This document shows, in pieces, positions 1 through 6,669 of a stretch of 14,897 nucleotides of DNA; the first letter of the stretch is position 1; every line of letters begins with the position of its first letter. The stretch comes from Candidatus Shapirobacteria bacterium UBA1420 (GTDB taxonomy: Bacteria > Patescibacteriota > Microgenomatia > UBA12405): the NCBI GenBank assembly GCA_002304845.1, contig DBPM01000018.1, forward strand, positions 6,157 through 21,053, given 5' to 3'. The notes beneath the pieces are model-generated. The model was not told the DNA's origin and did no database searches. It saw nothing but the letters and a program-made list of their open reading frames with translations. A program made the position numbers and the translations under genes.

Positions 1-284
1 GAGGTACGAGATTTTTCTCCGGTGCCGTGAGGAACAGTGTGGGATTTAATTTTAGGAGTATGCAGTGAAAGTGAGTGTTCACCGGTTTGGGTGATAACAG
101 TACCCAGACTTTTAGCAATACTTTTGGTAATTTTAACATCGGAGATTTGAGGTATGTTATAAATTTCAGTGATATCTTCGGATAAAAGTGAAGCAATAAT
201 TTCTTTATAACTGGCGTTTTTGGCTCCACGGATAGAGACTTCACCCGCGAGAGGCTGTCCGCCGTTGATAACATATCTAGACAT
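1..284 (-). CDS. murA: UDP-N-acetylglucosamine 1-carboxyvinyltransferase, N-terminal part (runs off window)
   Basis: MurA transfers enolpyruvate from PEP to UDP-GlcNAc, the first committed cytoplasmic step of peptidoglycan synthesis. Translating the minus strand from the ATG at 284 gives 94 complete codons before the window edge. They begin MSRYVINGGQPLAGEVSIRG and continue with AKNA. This matches the MurA start: the GG-x-PL-x-G-E-V-x-I-x-GAKNA signature, with Lys22 and Asn23 at the positions of the conserved substrate-binding pair. A following N-I-P-x-I-x-D-V segment (43-50) is also typical. The catalytic Cys (about residue 115 in the family) lies outside the window. The start overlaps the end of the upstream MurC/Mpl-like gene by 8 bases, so translation is probably coupled. 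No Shine-Dalgarno motif precedes it. The family call is confident; integrity of the rest cannot be judged. Confidence 0.93.
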   Translation of the reverse strand, partial: MSRYVINGGQPLAGEVSIRGAKNASYKEIIASLLSEDITEIYNIPQISDVKITKSIAKSLGTVITQTGEHSLSLHTPKIKSHTVPHGTGEKSRT

Positions 285-1569
285 GGCGAGTTTTTAAATT
301 AATAATTTTTTGGAAAGCATTTAAACCTTCAATCCCACCGGAAGAAAAATGGACCAGTATCTCTCCCTTTTTTAAGGTCTTTTGGTAATGAGTTAAGAGG
401 TCTGGGGTGAGAGGGATATAGAGACTATTGGGAATGTGTTTAAGATAGTCGGCAGCGGTGATACGTTGGGTGGGATCCGGATTGATTTTGAGTTTAAAAA
501 TAACCACTTCGGTTATATTTTTAAAAGCCTGAGCCAGTTTTTTAACAAAGTCTTTGTTTTGCATGAAAGAGGCGTGACTTTCGTAAAAAACTTTTAGATT
601 CCAATTGGGAAAGTGACTTCTAATGGTTTTAAGAGCGGTGGCAATTCTGTCTGGAGATTGAGCAAAATCATCAATAAAAAGATAATCTTGATTTTGAGCG
701 AGGATGTCCAGGCGACGTTTAATACCTTTAAAATCTTTGAGAGCAGCAATGGTTGTCTTAGTGGGTAAATTAAGATGTTGACAGAGAGTTTCGACAGCAC
801 CTAAATTTTGTCGATTATATTGACCCAGAAGAGAAATTGGATGTTTAATAGCTTGATAGGCAACAACAGGGGCTTGGGCTGATTTAATAATTTGATGAAG
901 TTTTTTATTGCGAGGGTTGTAGACAATCAGTCCGTCTTTGGGAACTTTTTTAATCAGTTTTTCAAAGGCCTTGAGATTTTCAGTCTCACTTTGATAACTG
1001 TCACGATGTTCCCAGTTAGCACTAGTGATAATCAAATATTTAACTGGATAATACAGAAATTTGGCCATAGTGTCTTGGCCGTTAATGGATTCATCGCCTT
1101 CGACTACAGACCAATTGCCGGTAGCAAAGTGAAGTGAGGGAAGTTTATTTTTTGCTTCTCCACCAAACATAAAAGAGGGGTCTAAACCATGTTTGGTCAG
1201 ACAAAAAGCAGTGGCAGCAGTAATGGTAGTTTTACCGTATGATCCGGCAATAATTATAGAATTATTTTTAACTATATTTTTAGCAATATATTTGGTGGCG
1301 GAGATATAAGGAATTTTTGCTTGTTTAATCCGAACAAATTCTTTGCGAGTGCGGTCGAAGGCTTTGTAAGATGAGCCAATAATAGCCAGATCAATATGAT
1401 TACTGATTTCAGTTTTATTAATAGGAATCAGGGCATTTTTGAGTTGAGTACTGAAAGGTGGATAAATCTGGTCTTGATCGGAACCGGTAACCTGATGTCC
1501 TTGCTTTTTTAAAGCCAAGGCTAAAGGAGCGGTCATGGAGCCAGCAATACCTAAGATATGAATGTGCAT
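277..1569 (-). CDS. Mur ligase of the MurC/Mpl type
   Basis: This is an ATP-dependent cytoplasmic ligase that joins either L-Ala (MurC) or a whole tripeptide (Mpl) to UDP-MurNAc. The 430-residue product has all three Mur ligase domains. The N-terminal UDP-binding domain starts IHILGIAG (3-10). The ATP loop is GSYGKTT (109-115). Next come VEGDES (156-161), the WEHRDSY metal/substrate region (186-192), GQYNRQN (249-255), GIKRRLD (282-288) and DDFAQSP (300-306). The YPPFST stretch after SD (30-41) is characteristic of Mpl rather than classic MurC. Its place between murE and murA suggests it serves as the MurC of this organism, so I leave the symbol blank. Several motifs are off-consensus: GSYGKTT for GTHGKTT, and DDFAQSP for DDYAHHP. 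It starts 3 bases after the upstream stop and overlaps murA by 8 bases. Confidence 0.85.
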   Translation of the reverse strand: MHIHILGIAGSMTAPLALALKKQGHQVTGSDQDQIYPPFSTQLKNALIPINKTEISNHIDLAIIGSSYKAFDRTRKEFVRIKQAKIPYISATKYIAKNIVKNNSIIIAGSYGKTTITAATAFCLTKHGLDPSFMFGGEAKNKLPSLHFATGNWSVVEGDESINGQDTMAKFLYYPVKYLIITSANWEHRDSYQSETENLKAFEKLIKKVPKDGLIVYNPRNKKLHQIIKSAQAPVVAYQAIKHPISLLGQYNRQNLGAVETLCQHLNLPTKTTIAALKDFKGIKRRLDILAQNQDYLFIDDFAQSPDRIATALKTIRSHFPNWNLKVFYESHASFMQNKDFVKKLAQAFKNITEVVIFKLKINPDPTQRITAADYLKHIPNSLYIPLTPDLLTHYQKTLKKGEILVHFSSGGIEGLNAFQKIINLKTRHV

Positions 1570-1572
1570 TAC

Positions 1573-2178
1573 CTAATTATAAGATATCCATTTGCCTTTA
1601 ACAAAATATTCAAAGTTAGGAAAATTACGCTTATAAAAACCCAGTTTAGTTTCGGGATTAAAACGACCAAAGTAACAGTATTTTAATTGTTTTTCTTGAG
1701 CGTCAATGAAGACTTGGAGAGGTAAGCGGATAGGTAGATCACTGTGAGTGTAAATGGGGTCGTAAAAAACATAGGCCACATGGACAATGTTTTCATAAAA
1801 AAAACATAAGGTGTAGGCGCAAATATGGTCAGGTTGCTGATTATCGGTCCAAAGATAGACAAAATTAAAAATGTGATTAGTAAAAACAGTTTTGATACTG
1901 CTGGCAGGAAAATTCCAATTTAGAGTTTTAGTCCAGGTAGAGAGTTGTTTTTGTAAAGCGGGAGTATATTTGAAATCTTTAAGAGGAAGTAGTTTATAAG
2001 AAAAACGATCGGTTTTTTTGAGGATGCGACGGTTTTCTGATGAAAGTTGCGAATCTTGAAGTCGACTGCGACAACTACAATTGTCATCAGTGTAAAAATA
2101 ACCGGCTTGATTGCGTTGAGGCAACCAACCTTGTTCATAAATTTCTTCAATACTGAGATTGCTGGTAAGGTTATACAT
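1573..2178 (-). CDS. Arginyl-tRNA-protein transferase (ATE/Bpt)-like acyltransferase
   Basis: The 201-residue product resembles ATE/Bpt enzymes, which move an amino acid from aminoacyl-tRNA to a protein N-terminus using a GNAT-like fold. Visible similarities, in family order, are: IEEIYEQGW (10-18), like the YxxLMxxGFRR region; Y-F-Y-x4-C-x-C-R (27-37), like the YxPxCxxC cysteine segment; SSENRRILKKTDRF (46-59), like SRSQRRxxKRNxD; and a C-terminal YCYFGRF...KLGFYKRNFPNFE stretch, like the family's YLGYY...K-x-Y-K end. It is shorter than usual (about 235-250 residues) because the initial PCxYLP segment is missing, and Cys34/Cys36 are spaced CxC rather than CxxC. The same frame is open further upstream inside murE, but ATG 2178, overlapping murE by 8 bases, fits the junction style here. 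The family call is moderate and the substrate unknown. Its position between two Mur ligases hints at a wall-related role (inference). Confidence 0.55.
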   Translation of the reverse strand: MYNLTSNLSIEEIYEQGWLPQRNQAGYFYTDDNCSCRSRLQDSQLSSENRRILKKTDRFSYKLLPLKDFKYTPALQKQLSTWTKTLNWNFPASSIKTVFTNHIFNFVYLWTDNQQPDHICAYTLCFFYENIVHVAYVFYDPIYTHSDLPIRLPLQVFIDAQEKQLKYCYFGRFNPETKLGFYKRNFPNFEYFVKGKWISYN

Positions 2179-3424
2179 GTTCGTTTTTAAGTCTAAAAGC
2201 AGTTCTAAAAGCTTCGGCTTCAGACCAAGGATAGTCAGTTTTGCCGTGAAGAATGGAAGTTTCATGACCTTTACCACAGGCAACAATGGTATCCCCGGCT
2301 TTGGCCAGAGCGATGGCTAAATTAAAGGCATCTTGACGGTTAGGAATATCAGCATAATGAAATTTTTTTGGGTCACTAATTTCGGGGTGTTCAGGGTCAA
2401 TTTTTTGAGATTTGTCTAGATCGATACCGGCAATGATTTGTTGATTAATAGTTTCAATTTTTTCTTCCCGGGTGTCGTCAGCGGTAATAATGGCAATATC
2501 AGCCAGTTTTGAGGCGATTTGGCCCATGAGAGGACGTTTACTGGGATCTCGACCACCGGTGGCACCAAAGATGACAATTAATCGACCTTTAGAGGTTTTT
2601 TTTAAGGAAGAAAGGGTATGGTCCAGAGAGTTGGGAGTATGAGCAAAATCAACAATAGTTCTAAGCCCAAGGTCGTTGTCGACAATTTCCCGACGGCCTT
2701 TACTGTTGGGAAAATGACGGATAGTTTGAGAAAAAATATTGATATCTAAATTCAATTGCTGGTAGGCAGCCAAAGCGGCCAGAATATTATAAGTTTGATA
2801 GTCATAGTTACTGTCGGTAATCATCTTTTGATTATTAACGGTAAAGCTGAGTTGGGTGGAAGTTAGTTTAATTTTTTGAGCGGTAAAATCAGATTTATTT
2901 TTAATACCATAGGTAATTTGAGGGACATGAATTAATCGGAATATATCTTGGTAGTAATCGTCATCATGATTAAGAATGGCTATTTCCGATTGGGTAAAAA
3001 GTTTAGCTTTGGCTCGGACGTAATTGTCCATAGTTTTATGATAGTCGAGGTGTTCGTGGGTAATATTGGTGATTAAAGCGACTTTAAAATGAGTGCCAAA
3101 ATAACGATATTGACTGAGAGCATGGGAAGTGACTTCACAAATGACATGGGTAAAACCGGAACGTTGATAATCAGCAAATATTTTTTGCAGTACTTTGGGT
3201 GAAGGTGAGGTAGTATGCAGTCCCGGACTGGTAATTGTACTAATGATGCCACATTTGAGGCCATTATTTTCCAAAAGTTTTTGGAGGAGGGTACAAGTGG
3301 TGGTTTTACCGTCAGTACCAGTGACACCAATGAGAGTTAATTTTTGACTGGGACGACCATAATAGAGATTCCAAAAAATAGCTTGAGGGAGATGCCAAAA
3401 AATATTTTTGAGGGTGCTTAACAT
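2171..3424 (-). CDS. murE: MurE-type UDP-N-acetylmuramyl-tripeptide synthetase lacking the N-terminal domain
   Basis: MurE adds the third amino acid (meso-diaminopimelate or lysine) to UDP-MurNAc-L-Ala-D-Glu in the cytoplasm. Starting at ATG 3424 the protein has 417 residues. Its motifs are TGTDGKTT ATP loop (35-42), TTSPSP (71-76), EVTSHALSQYR (97-107), NITHEHLDYH (120-129), YVRAKAKLF with the likely carbamylated Lys139, GRREIV (243-248), VDFAHTPNSL (258-267), GGRDPSKRPLMG (290-301) and GKGHET (384-389). The amino-acid selectivity loop reads DDTR (316-319) where DAP enzymes usually have DNPR; the Arg is kept. The ATP loop sits at residue 35 instead of about 110, so the usual UDP-binding N-terminal domain is absent. 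There is no room for it, since the upstream stop is only 14 bases away. A TTG at 3430 is an alternative start. I see no Shine-Dalgarno motif. Confidence 0.88.
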   Translation of the reverse strand: MLSTLKNIFWHLPQAIFWNLYYGRPSQKLTLIGVTGTDGKTTTCTLLQKLLENNGLKCGIISTITSPGLHTTSPSPKVLQKIFADYQRSGFTHVICEVTSHALSQYRYFGTHFKVALITNITHEHLDYHKTMDNYVRAKAKLFTQSEIAILNHDDDYYQDIFRLIHVPQITYGIKNKSDFTAQKIKLTSTQLSFTVNNQKMITDSNYDYQTYNILAALAAYQQLNLDINIFSQTIRHFPNSKGRREIVDNDLGLRTIVDFAHTPNSLDHTLSSLKKTSKGRLIVIFGATGGRDPSKRPLMGQIASKLADIAIITADDTREEKIETINQQIIAGIDLDKSQKIDPEHPEISDPKKFHYADIPNRQDAFNLAIALAKAGDTIVACGKGHETSILHGKTDYPWSEAEAFRTAFRLKNEHV

Positions 3425-3438
3425 AAACAATAGATGAA

Positions 3439-5007
3439 TTATAGCAATCTATTTAAATGAGAGGCGAGTTCAAACCAGATAGGGGCGGCGGTGGAAGAAC
3501 CCCATTGAGAGGTTTGAGCATTAGAAATAGTCACAATCATAGTGTATTTAGGGTTGATACAAGGGTAGAAACCGATATAAGAACCGATGGTATTGTCTCC
3601 ATATTTACCAGCTACGGCCACTTGGGCGGTACCGCTTTTGGCGCAAACCGAATCCATATCTTTACTTTTGAGCTTGGCTACAGGACTATGGTCAACAGCA
3701 TAGGCCAAAATTTCTTTTATAGTATTAGTGCTTTTTTCCGAAAAGACACGTGAACTTTGACTTTGATGACTGGTATTTAAGTGGGCGTTAACCAAGAGAC
3801 CATCGTTGGCAATGCTATTAAAAGCTTGAAGCATTTGAAGTTGATTGAGGGCAATCCCCTGCCCAAAGGAAGCGGTGGCTAAATCAATTTCCGACCAATA
3901 AGTTTTGAGAGGTGAGACCGATTCTCCAGGTAGCTCGACTCCGGTTTTTTGGTTTAATTTCAGTTTTTGATAATAATCTAAAAATTTATCTAAACCTAGA
4001 TGAGAGATGATATAGCTCATGCCGATATTGTCCGAATTGGTAATAACATCTTTGAGACTAGAGTCAGGATGAAATTGTTTATCCCAATTATTAATCGAGT
4101 CTTCACCAATAACCCGGGCTTGGTTACAACGAGTACAAATCCAATTGGAATTAATAGCGCCGGAATCTAGGGCGGCGGTCATGACCAGGGGTTTAAAAAT
4201 AGAACCAGGTTCAAAGAGATGAGTGATATTTTTGACTTTGGAAAAAGCTGAAGGACTGGCTTCAACCGAAGCCATGGCCAAAATTTGCCCACTTTTGGGT
4301 TCCAGAATAATGGCGGAAGCAGAATCGGCTTGGTAAGTTACCAGACCTTGTTTAAGGGTGTTTTCAACTAAATACTGAACTTGGCGATGGAGACTGGTAG
4401 GTACATCTTGGCCATCAATTTCACTTTTTTGCCAGTTCTTTTTGGTTAGAAGTTGGCTACCGGTGGCATCAATGACATTTCTTTTAAAACCAACTTGGCC
4501 GGAAAGTTGACGTTTGTAAAATCTTTCTAAACCTAAAATCAGGTCAATAGCCAAAGTGTCTTCGGGATAATAACGTTTTTGTCGAGCTTGAAAATTAGTG
4601 CCACTGATGGTGGCTAATTGATTTTTTTCTGAGGTGGTAAATTCTCCCAAAAATTCCAACCATTTTTGATTTGGTTCTCTGAACTTTTCCAACAGTTTAG
4701 CATTTTGGGTGGCAAATTCCGGCTTAATATTAGTAATTTCTTGAAGAATAGTGTCTAAATCTGTTTGAAAATTGGGTTTATAAAGAGCCAGGCGATAATA
4801 ACTATAATCCAGGCTGAGAGGATAGCCATCGGAGCTAAGAACTTGACCTTGTCGAGGCAGGATTTTTTCCAGTTTATAAATTTGAGCAATGGCTTGTTCG
4901 TGTAGTTGGGAGCCTTTAATCACTTGCCAATAAAAAAGACGGGTTAAAACTGCGAGAAAACAGAGATAAATCACAATAAGTAGAAATTTAGAACGCTGTT
5001 TGTCCAC
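3439..5007 (-). CDS. ftsI: Class B penicillin-binding protein (FtsI/PBP2 type peptidoglycan transpeptidase)
   Basis: This is a D,D-transpeptidase that crosslinks peptidoglycan outside the membrane, here presumably at the septum. The 522-residue product has one N-terminal transmembrane segment (about 8-28) and a PBP dimerisation region with LERFYKRQLSGQVG (160-173). The transpeptidase domain carries the three catalytic motifs SIFK (269-272, Ser269 nucleophile), SDN (325-327) and KSGT (457-460). The usual RGxIxDRxG sequence after the membrane anchor is degenerate (RQGQVLSSDG, 52-61). Cys291 and Cys294 form a CxxC between motifs one and two. The start is GTG at 5007, inside ftsL with a 20-base overlap; no better ATG lies nearby, and the residues before the membrane segment fit. 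Position after rsmH and an ftsL-like gene and before murE is the classical dcw order, which supports FtsI. Confidence 0.93.
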   Translation of the reverse strand: MDKQRSKFLLIVIYLCFLAVLTRLFYWQVIKGSQLHEQAIAQIYKLEKILPRQGQVLSSDGYPLSLDYSYYRLALYKPNFQTDLDTILQEITNIKPEFATQNAKLLEKFREPNQKWLEFLGEFTTSEKNQLATISGTNFQARQKRYYPEDTLAIDLILGLERFYKRQLSGQVGFKRNVIDATGSQLLTKKNWQKSEIDGQDVPTSLHRQVQYLVENTLKQGLVTYQADSASAIILEPKSGQILAMASVEASPSAFSKVKNITHLFEPGSIFKPLVMTAALDSGAINSNWICTRCNQARVIGEDSINNWDKQFHPDSSLKDVITNSDNIGMSYIISHLGLDKFLDYYQKLKLNQKTGVELPGESVSPLKTYWSEIDLATASFGQGIALNQLQMLQAFNSIANDGLLVNAHLNTSHQSQSSRVFSEKSTNTIKEILAYAVDHSPVAKLKSKDMDSVCAKSGTAQVAVAGKYGDNTIGSYIGFYPCINPKYTMIVTISNAQTSQWGSSTAAPIWFELASHLNRLL

Positions 5008-5197
5008 TGACGGAAAATTTTTGAGTATATTGAACTTCTAACTGTTGGTTATCGACATTAAGATCATTGTATTTTTTTTGGAGGGTAGAATAACGAAGGT
5101 TGGCATCAATAATTTGAGTTGAATAATAGACAGAAAAAAGAATTTGAAAAACCAGTAAAGCCAGAGCCATGCCTAATAAAAAACGATTTCTGGTCAT
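4988..5197 (-). CDS. ftsL: FtsL-like short bitopic membrane protein
   Basis: FtsL-type proteins form a coiled-coil complex with FtsB and FtsQ that recruits and activates the septal synthase FtsW-FtsI. The product is only 69 residues. It has a short basic start (MTRNR), a single transmembrane helix (about 8-27), then a predicted coiled-coil stretch (about 30-55) with regularly spaced Leu/Tyr/Val (ANLRYSTLQKKYNDL and onward). The sequence itself is too divergent to assign by motif. The call rests on size, topology and the exact dcw position between rsmH (ATGA overlap, 4 bases) and ftsI (20-base overlap). It is shorter than E. coli FtsL (about 120 residues), with almost no cytoplasmic tail. An FtsB/DivIC-like protein is the alternative. 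Confidence 0.72.
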   Translation of the reverse strand: MTRNRFLLGMALALLVFQILFSVYYSTQIIDANLRYSTLQKKYNDLNVDNQQLEVQYTQKFSVSGQTAF

Positions 5198-6060
5198 GGA
5201 ATTAAATAAGTTCTAAAGACAGCTGAGCGTGAAGGTGGATTGCTTAAACACTCTTGATGATCGGGGAGATATTTTTGAGAAGAAAGTTTATGTTTTAAAA
5301 TAAATTTTTTAACCAAACGGTCTTCGCCGGAATGAAAAGAAATAATGCCTACCATTCCACCTTTTTTTACGATGGTGAGAGAGTGATTGAGAAGAGATTC
5401 TAAATTTTCAAATTCATGGTTGACAGCAATACGGAGAGCTAAAAAAATTTTGGTGGCGGGATGAAGTCGACTGCGGTAATGTTTTTTTTGATAGTAATCG
5501 CTGATAACTTGGGCTAATTGGGTGGCGTTTTTAAAAGGTTGTTGTTGTCTTTTTTTAACTATTTCATAAGCCAAAGGTCGGGCTAATTTTTCTTGAGCGT
5601 ATTTGGTAAAAATTTGATAAAGTTGATCTCGGTCCCAAGTGTTAACGATTTCCTCGGCGGTTAAACTTTGTTTCTTGGGGTTGAGGCGCATATCCAGAGA
5701 AGCATCATCGTGGAAAGAAAAACCATAACCGGATTGAGATTGTTGGTTGAGGCTGAGACCTAGATCGGCAAAAAGGAAGTCGGGTTGGGGTAGTTTTTCG
5801 GTGGTAAAAATTGTTTTTAGATTAGCAAAATTGCCTAAAATAGGATGAAAATTCTTAGTTAATTTGTGCGACTTAATTCTGTTAAGAGCGATAGCTAGAT
5901 TGTTAGGGTCAGCTTCTAAGGCATACACTGTCGCCTGACGGCGGAGAAATTCCAAAGTATGACCAGCATGGCCCAGGGTACAATCAAAGATTATTTGACC
6001 GGCTTGAGGGTCGAAAGCCTTTAGAACAGTGGTGGACAGGACCGGAAAGTGATAGTTCAT
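5194..6060 (-). CDS. rsmH: 16S rRNA (cytosine(1402)-N(4))-methyltransferase RsmH
   Basis: RsmH methylates N4 of C1402 in the 16S rRNA decoding centre using S-adenosylmethionine, and it usually opens the dcw cluster (old name mraW). The 288-residue product shows the family motifs in order: HFPVL (4-8), the SAM loop DCTLGHAGHT (26-35, usually DxTxGxGGHS), ALEADPNN (47-54), FADLGLSLNQ (97-106), GYGFSF...LDMR (111-125), the HPATKIFLALRIAVNHE signature (200-216), SFHSGEDRLVKKF (241-253) and a terminal SRSAVFR. Length is slightly below the usual 300-315 residues. The start shares ATGA with the end of the upstream lipoprotein gene, and the stop shares ATGA with ftsL, so translation is probably coupled on both sides. 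No mraZ lies upstream; its usual place is taken by the lipoprotein gene. Confidence 0.95.
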   Translation of the reverse strand: MNYHFPVLSTTVLKAFDPQAGQIIFDCTLGHAGHTLEFLRRQATVYALEADPNNLAIALNRIKSHKLTKNFHPILGNFANLKTIFTTEKLPQPDFLFADLGLSLNQQSQSGYGFSFHDDASLDMRLNPKKQSLTAEEIVNTWDRDQLYQIFTKYAQEKLARPLAYEIVKKRQQQPFKNATQLAQVISDYYQKKHYRSRLHPATKIFLALRIAVNHEFENLESLLNHSLTIVKKGGMVGIISFHSGEDRLVKKFILKHKLSSQKYLPDHQECLSNPPSRSAVFRTYLIP

Positions 6061-6662
6061 TGAGATGAACCATTGATGACATATTCACCGCTTTGATAAT
6101 CTTGGTGAACAATATAGAAGGGACTGGCCTGTTTGGGGGCTTGAGAGAAATCTATTTCTTCCCAGGTGATTTTACCACCGGTTTTTTTAATATCAGCGGC
6201 ACTTTTAAGAATAAAAGGAGTTTCGAAGGTAGAGAGTTGTCCTTGACTACTGATCAAAAGAGTTAGATTACCATGACTGACTCCGGTGTCGTATTTATAT
6301 TTACAACCATTGGTACAACTTTCAGTGCCTAAAAGAATTTTTCGAGTGACAGTGCCGTTTTGGAAATCGTTGCTTTCAATGATACCGCTGGCGCCTTTTT
6401 CAATTTCCATAGCACCATCAACGGCGGTATAGGTTAATTCATATTCAATCTTGTTAATTTTGGGTGAAACAGAACTTAATTTTAGATAAAGTTCATGGCC
6501 GTCGGCTCGAGGTGAAAGACTGACTACAGGCCGATCTTCAGGGGCTAGTTCAACCATCCGAGGAGTGGGTGTAGGAGTAATAGTTACAGTTTTTTTCTTA
6601 CGGCAACCGGAGAGAAAAAAAACGGAGAAAAGTAAAGGTAGAATAAGAAGATATTTTTTCAT
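6057..6662 (-). CDS. Predicted lipoprotein of unknown function
   Basis: The product has 201 residues. It starts with a clear lipoprotein signal: MKKYLLILPLLF, a hydrophobic core, then lipobox LSGC with Cys20 as the lipidation site. A basic patch (RKKK) and a TITPTPTP linker follow, as expected for a tether holding a domain above the membrane. The remaining 160 residues are rich in alternating hydrophobic/polar stretches, suggesting a beta-sandwich-like exported domain. Cys116 and Cys120 (ESCTNGC) could form a small disulfide loop. I recognise no family. It follows glyS by 4 bases and overlaps rsmH by 4 bases (ATGA), so it is co-transcribed with the division and wall genes and occupies the place where mraZ often sits. 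A role in wall or envelope assembly is only inferred from position. Confidence 0.8.
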   Translation of the reverse strand: MKKYLLILPLLFSVFFLSGCRKKKTVTITPTPTPRMVELAPEDRPVVSLSPRADGHELYLKLSSVSPKINKIEYELTYTAVDGAMEIEKGASGIIESNDFQNGTVTRKILLGTESCTNGCKYKYDTGVSHGNLTLLISSQGQLSTFETPFILKSAADIKKTGGKITWEEIDFSQAPKQASPFYIVHQDYQSGEYVINGSSQ

Positions 6663-6669
6663 GTGCTTA
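6660..6669 (-). repeat. Start-context 10-mer TAAGCACATG, copy 2 (lipoprotein start)
   Basis: This is identical to the ten bases at the glyQS start (7981-7990). Here the TAA is the stop codon of glyQS itself, followed by GCAC and the ATG of the lipoprotein gene, so this copy may support stop-start coupling. Only two copies are seen at gene starts, so functional meaning is uncertain. Confidence 0.3.

Noticed and set aside
892..1137. 81-codon open frame on the plus strand opposite the MurC/Mpl gene
   Set aside because: It is a mirror of well-conserved Mur ligase motifs on the minus strand and has no independent support.
2179..2286. Longer version of the ATE-like gene starting at 2286
   Set aside because: The extra 36 residues are the shifted reading of the conserved murE C-terminus (GKGHE region) and do not look like a domain. 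ATG 2178 gives the 8-base overlap seen at other junctions.
3457..3753. 98-codon open frame on the plus strand opposite ftsI
   Set aside because: It lies wholly opposite the conserved transpeptidase coding region, and its product shows no recognisable motif or membrane/signal pattern.
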